From: an uncultured Alistipes sp.
GTDB lineage: Bacteria > Bacteroidota > Bacteroidia > Bacteroidales > Rikenellaceae
Length of the DNA: 64,000 nucleotides
Direction: 5' to 3'
NCBI GenBank assembly: GCA_944321205.1
Contig: CALUKK010000027.1
Span: 1 to 64,000, forward strand
Shown here piece after piece: positions 60,308-64,000 of this stretch. The position numbers and the translations under genes were made by a program. Numbering within the stretch: position 1 is the first letter of the stretch; the number at the start of each line of letters is the position of its first letter. The notes under the pieces are model-generated. The model was not told the DNA's origin and searched no databases. It was given only the letters and a program-made list of their open reading frames with translations.

Positions 60308-61792
60308 TCAATAGCTGCGGGCAAAGAGCACGCGGCGATGCGAGGGTTTGCCCGAGTAGATGCAGACACCCTCCTCGTCCGGTGCATCGAGCGGAATGCA
60401 ACGGATCGTGGCCTTCGTGGCATCCTTGATCGCCACCTCGGTCTCCACGGTTCCGTCCCAGTGCGCCGAGATGAAGCCGCCCTTCGTATCGAGCACCTCC
60501 TTGAACTCCTCCCACGTATCGACCTTCGTGATCATCGAGTCGCGGAAAGCCAGCGCCTTGCGGTAGATATTTTCCTGGATCTCGGTCATCAACCCCTCGA
60601 TACGCTCGACGAGTCCCTCCTGCGGGACGGTCGTCTTCTCGAGCGTGTCGCGGCGCACGAGTTCGATCGTATCATTCTCCATGTCACGCGGGCCCATGGC
60701 CAGACGAACCGGCACACCCTTCAACTCGTATTCGGCGAACTTGAAGCCCGAACGGACGTTGTCGCGGTCGTCGATCTTGACCGAGATGCCCTTCTCGCGC
60801 AGTTGCGAGGCGATGGCTTCGAAACGCTTGCGGATCTCGACGAGCTGATCCTCGCCCTTGTAGATGGGGATCATCACCACCTGGATCGGTGCGAGTTTCG
60901 GCGGCAGGACCAGACCGTTGTTGTCCGAATGCGCCATGATGAGCGCCCCCATCAGACGGGTTGACACGCCCCAGGAGGTAGCCCAGACATATTCGAGTTT
61001 TCCCTCCCTGTTGACATACTGCACATCGAAGGCCTTGGCGAAGTTCTGCCCCAGGAAGTGGGAGGTTCCGCTCTGGAGCGCCTTGCCGTCCTGCATCATC
61101 GCCTCGATGGTCAACGTATCCTCCGCTCCGGCGAAGCGTTCGTTGGGCGACTTATGCCCCACGATCACCGGCAGCGACATCCACTCCCGGGCGAATCGTT
61201 CATAGACATGAATCATCTTCGTAGCCTCCTCGACGGCCTCCTCCCGCGTGGCATGGGCCGTATGTCCCTCCTGCCAGAGGAACTCGGCCGTACGCAGGAA
61301 CAGCCGCGTACGCATCTCCCAGCGCACGACATTGGCCCACTGGTTGCAGAGGATCGGCAGATCCCGATACGACTGGATCCAGTTCTTGTAGGTATTCCAG
61401 ATGATGGTTTCCGACGTGGGGCGGACAATCAGTTCCTCTTCGAGTTTGGCATCGGGATCCACCACGACACCTTTGCCTTCGGGATCGTTCTTCAGCCGGT
61501 AATGGGTCACCACGGCGCACTCCTTGGCGAAGCCTTCGACATGGTGAGCCTCCTTCGAGAAGAAGGATTTGGGTATGAAGAGCGGGAAATAGGCATTCTG
61601 GTGTCCCGTCTCCTTGAACATCTTGTCCAGAGCATCGTGCATCTTCTCCCAGATGGCGTAACCATAGGGTTTGATGACCATGCATCCGCGCACGGCCGAA
61701 TTCTCGGCCAGCCCGGCCTTCACCACCAGGTCGTTGTACCACTGCGAATAGTTTTCGTCCGATTTGGTGAGGTCTTTGAGTTCCTTAGCCAT
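60308..61792 (-). CDS. proS: Prolyl-tRNA synthetase
   Basis: 494 residues from ATG 61792. This is the shorter, archaeal/eukaryal-type ProRS without the editing domain, as usual in Bacteroidota. Class II motifs: motif 1 region [24 protein letters not shown] with YFPLFIP, motif 2 [27 protein letters not shown], and motif 3 [22 protein letters not shown]. The anticodon-binding domain follows ([20 protein letters not shown]), then the C-terminal zinc-binding-like extension ending ARSY. It charges tRNA-Pro with proline. The longer in-frame start at 61972 runs through a terminator hairpin and is rejected. The -7-like TATATTTG lies at plus 61827-61834. Confidence 0.98.
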   Translation of the reverse strand: MAKELKDLTKSDENYSQWYNDLVVKAGLAENSAVRGCMVIKPYGYAIWEKMHDALDKMFKETGHQNAYFPLFIPKSFFSKEAHHVEGFAKECAVVTHYRLKNDPEGKGVVVDPDAKLEEELIVRPTSETIIWNTYKNWIQSYRDLPILCNQWANVVRWEMRTRLFLRTAEFLWQEGHTAHATREEAVEEATKMIHVYERFAREWMSLPVIVGHKSPNERFAGAEDTLTIEAMMQDGKALQSGTSHFLGQNFAKAFDVQYVNREGKLEYVWATSWGVSTRLMGALIMAHSDNNGLVLPPKLAPIQVVMIPIYKGEDQLVEIRKRFEAIASQLREKGISVKIDDRDNVRSGFKFAEYELKGVPVRLAMGPRDMENDTIELVRRDTLEKTTVPQEGLVERIEGLMTEIQENIYRKALAFRDSMITKVDTWEEFKEVLDTKGGFISAHWDGTVETEVAIKDATKATIRCIPLDAPDEEGVCIYSGKPSHRRVLFARSY

Positions 61793-61826
61793 GGTTCTAT
61801 TTTGTTTTTTAATTCGTTTCGTGGCG

Positions 61827-61834
61827 CAAATATA
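61827..61834 (-). promoter_or_regulatory. -7-like element of proS
   Basis: TATATTTG on the minus strand, 34 nt before the proS ATG and just after the upstream terminator. No clear -33 element. Confidence 0.4.
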
Positions 61835-61870
61835 CAAAAAAATACAAGGTCCGCCACGAAAGCGGACCTT
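61835..61870 (-). terminator. Terminator of the FadL-like gene
   Basis: AAGGTCCGC (61846-61854) pairs perfectly with GCGGACCTT (61862-61870); on the minus strand a GTATTTTTTT tract follows. It separates the FadL-like gene from proS. Confidence 0.85.
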
Positions 61871-61983
61871 ATATTCTCGGCAGGGCATCTTCCTCCGGGC
61901 ATTGGGGTTGCCCGACACCCGGGGCTCCCGCTCCCGGGAACCGTCCGGACTCGGCGCCCCTTCTTCCAGCACCGCCCCTGCGG

Positions 61984-63762
61984 TCAGAAGCGGAAATTGA
62001 GCGTCATGGAGATGTAGTGCCTCGTAAGGGAGGTTTCATAGGTCCCGGACCAGGTCATCAAATCCCCCGACTCATAATCCCGACTGAAGAAGAGCTGATA
62101 ACCGTTCAGCTTGTCGGAGACGTTCTGATAGGCAAGATCCAGCGAGACGTTGTGCGAAAGCGCCACACCGAGACCCGCCGAGATGTAATGGCTCGCATAA
62201 GTCACCGGCATGCCGGAATTGATGCCATAGGTGTATGCCTCGCGATCCTTGAGCATCGAGTCCGTGTAGCCGCCCCCCAGCCGTACGGCCAGAATCGGCA
62301 GAGGCCGGATCTCGGCTCCTACGCGAATGGCATTCGTTGCCTGGAAGTTGTTCTTGAACTCGGCCTTGTAGTCCTCCGCGGAGAGTTCGTTGTAACGGGG
62401 CAGATGCTTCATGCGGATACTGTTGTACCAGTCGCGTTCGTAATCCACCGACACGATGGCGAAGTTTCCGAACGTGTACGAAGCGCCGAACATCAAGCGT
62501 GCCGGAGAGGAGAAATTCCAGCTGTCAGGACCTTCGTTGCTGGCCAGAGGCGAGTCGTTTCCGGCCTCCACACCCTGGATCGGCCCGCTGTTGTTGATGA
62601 TATCTTCGGTCTGCACGATACGGGTCGTGATGCCGGCCCGATAGGAGTAGTCGAGCGAATAGTAGGTCGGCGTATGGAAGGCCATGCCCACACGCAGTCC
62701 GCCTATGGGACGTACCACCACTCCGAGTTTGAAGTTCACGCCGCTGCCGTCGATGACCATCCGCTGGTAGAGATTCATCATCTCCAACTGTTCGGTCAGA
62801 TCCGACCACGTGCCATTATAATAGCTCTGCGCCACACCATCGGGATAGCCGTACTCCTCCTGATAGGTCATCGCCGTACGCTTGTAGACGCTCTGGATGC
62901 CGATCGTCGCACCGAAATAGACGATATTCTTGATGTTGCCGCCCAACGAAATGTCGAACTCATTGATCGAACCGCTGTTGACCACATCCATCGAATGGAG
63001 GACCGAGGCATTGTCACCGATCCGCCCCACCTGCCAGGGTTTCACTCCTCCGTTGGGATTGTAGTCGATCATGTATCCGTCGTAACCGAGCGTTGCCGGC
63101 CAGACGCTGGGATCCATATCACCGATCGGCAGGGAATAATTCGTTTCCCCGTTCACCGTAGACGAAACGGGCCGGACGCTCCAGGAGTTCAACTGCTGCG
63201 AGAAGATATCCGCGATGGTGGGCATCAGCAGAGGATCCTGTCCCGCGGGAGCCGGAGTAAAGATCGACTCCGCGGAGAAAGAGTAGCGGTTGTTGAAATC
63301 GGACACACGGTTGAGCCCCAGACCGACCGTCAGGCTGGTCAGGGCCCGGGAACCGCTCTCAAAGACGTTCAGGGCCACTCCGACATTACCGAAGGCGAAA
63401 CGCGTCTTGTTGTTGTTCTGCCACGAGGCCGTACCGTCGGTCGAGGCGTGCGACACGTTCACGAGCGGCGTGAATGAAAACTCGTTGCTGCGATACATTC
63501 CCAGCCCTGCGGGGTTGAGAGCCATCGAGGAGAGATCGGCTCCGAGCGAGGTGAAGGCACCGCCCATACCCATGACCCGGGCCGTTCCGAAGAGGTGCGT
63601 GCGGCTCAACTCCGCGAAGTCCGACGCCCACAGCATGTCCCGGTTGAGCACGGAACCGCCGAATCCGTAATTGATCCTCGCATCGGTATTCTGAGCCCGG
63701 AGGGATATCGCCGACAAGACCGCCAGACACAGCATACCCATATTTTTGATCATACCTTTCAT
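61984..63762 (-). CDS. OmpP1/FadL-family outer-membrane protein
   Basis: 592 residues with signal peptide ([14 protein letters not shown]). The mature N terminus contains the FadL-type plug/hatch signature [39 protein letters not shown]. The rest is a series of long beta strands ([39 protein letters not shown]) ending [10 protein letters not shown], with the C-terminal Phe required for barrel insertion. FadL relatives let hydrophobic compounds cross the outer membrane; in Bacteroidota many members are uncharacterised. It lies 26 bases downstream of the Gly-rich gene at the window edge and ends at a strong terminator, so it is the last gene of its operon. Confidence 0.88.
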   Translation of the reverse strand: MKGMIKNMGMLCLAVLSAISLRAQNTDARINYGFGGSVLNRDMLWASDFAELSRTHLFGTARVMGMGGAFTSLGADLSSMALNPAGLGMYRSNEFSFTPLVNVSHASTDGTASWQNNNKTRFAFGNVGVALNVFESGSRALTSLTVGLGLNRVSDFNNRYSFSAESIFTPAPAGQDPLLMPTIADIFSQQLNSWSVRPVSSTVNGETNYSLPIGDMDPSVWPATLGYDGYMIDYNPNGGVKPWQVGRIGDNASVLHSMDVVNSGSINEFDISLGGNIKNIVYFGATIGIQSVYKRTAMTYQEEYGYPDGVAQSYYNGTWSDLTEQLEMMNLYQRMVIDGSGVNFKLGVVVRPIGGLRVGMAFHTPTYYSLDYSYRAGITTRIVQTEDIINNSGPIQGVEAGNDSPLASNEGPDSWNFSSPARLMFGASYTFGNFAIVSVDYERDWYNSIRMKHLPRYNELSAEDYKAEFKNNFQATNAIRVGAEIRPLPILAVRLGGGYTDSMLKDREAYTYGINSGMPVTYASHYISAGLGVALSHNVSLDLAYQNVSDKLNGYQLFFSRDYESGDLMTWSGTYETSLTRHYISMTLNFRF

Positions 63763-63788
63763 ATTCGAAACAATTTGTAGAACCGTAA

Positions 63789-64000
63789 ATTACCGGCTGC
63801 CCCGCGAGCCGCCGCCCCCGACCGATCCGCCGCGCGAACCGCCGCCGAAGCCGCCGCCACCGACCGATCCGCCGCGTGAACCGCCAAAGCCACCGCTGTT
63901 GTAGCTGCTGCCCCGCGAGCCGCTGTTGGAGCTGCCGCTGTTATAGCTCGGGAAACGGGTCCGGTTGCTGTTGTTATTATAGTTGTTGTATTTGTTGTAA
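63789..64000 (-). CDS. C-terminal end of a Gly/Ser/Asn-rich protein, partial
   Basis: Only the last 70 codons are in the window; the start lies beyond 64000. The end is Asn/Tyr-rich (YNKYNNYNNNSNRTRFPSYNSGS), then Gly/Ser/Arg repeats (SRGGSVGGGGFGGG, repeated with small changes), closing RGSR-stop at 63789. The DNA has matching GC-rich tandem units (about 63800-63890). Such low-complexity tails occur at the ends of several Bacteroidota envelope proteins; I do not recognise the family. It is 26 bases upstream of the FadL-like gene on the same strand. Confidence 0.7.

Noticed and set aside
63800..63900. GC-rich repeats at the right edge as a CRISPR or tandem-repeat array
   Set aside because: They translate in frame as Gly/Ser/Arg repeats up to a stop codon; there are no unique spacers.

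Overview
The window looks like a chromosomal piece of a high-GC member of the Bacteroidales, most likely Alistipes or another Rikenellaceae (inferred from gene content and base composition, not from any search). The evidence is three SusC-type and three SusD-type genes with sus-like partners, a GldA/GldFG-like ABC system, DUF3575/DUF3868 proteins, FecI/FecR regulation, and promoters of the Bacteroidota form (TTG/TTTG, 17-20 nt, TAnnTTTG). Most genes lie on the minus strand. The exception is a plus-strand block at 28757-35096.

Layout, left to right. 1-588: 5' part of an FAD-dependent oxidoreductase (minus). 685-766: tRNA-Leu(UAG) with its own promoter and terminator. 1024-25580 (minus): an 11-gene polysaccharide utilisation locus (PUL) read as SusC-A, SusD-A, SusC-B, SusD-B, a DUF1735/PKD/discoidin lipoprotein, a clan-GH-A-like lipoprotein, GH2, GH92, GH92, GH16, and a lipoprotein with a triplicated module. 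25978-28551 (minus): a membrane-spanning LamG/Kelch sensor fused to a SARP-like DNA-binding domain, the probable PUL regulator. It carries a 12-C tract between membrane helix and DNA-binding domain. 28757-35096 (plus): DUF1573 lipoprotein, AlkZ-related protein, malQ and an HdeD-like membrane protein, with a transaldolase-family aldolase on the minus strand between them.

35178-38779 (minus): DUF3575, DUF3868 and OmpA-like lipoprotein operon. 39047-39845 (minus): ECF sigma factor plus a 56-residue acidic protein. 40079-40978: CDF metal exporter. 41145-50633 (minus): two tandem copies of an ABC ATPase plus fused permease/GldG-like protein, followed by an M16 peptidase. 50725-60011 (minus): a FecI-type sigma factor, FecR anti-sigma factor, STN-containing SusC, SusD, DUF4843 and PKD-like lipoproteins. 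That SusC is broken by two frameshifts, one in a run of nine G. 60308-61792: proS. 61984-63762: FadL-like outer-membrane protein. 63789-64000: 3' end of a Gly/Ser-rich protein.

How it works together: in the first locus, surface lipoproteins and the two SusCD importers would bind and take up a glycan that GH16 and the exo-acting GH2 and GH92 enzymes trim. The membrane-bound Kelch/SARP protein would couple a signal outside the cytoplasm to transcription. In the second locus, uptake by the STN-SusC would signal through FecR to its sigma factor. Homopolymeric C/G runs sit at decisive points in both loci (inside the regulator of one, inside the receptor of the other). This makes slipped-strand on/off switching of glycan uptake the most interesting hypothesis in the window, with assembly error as the main alternative for the G run.
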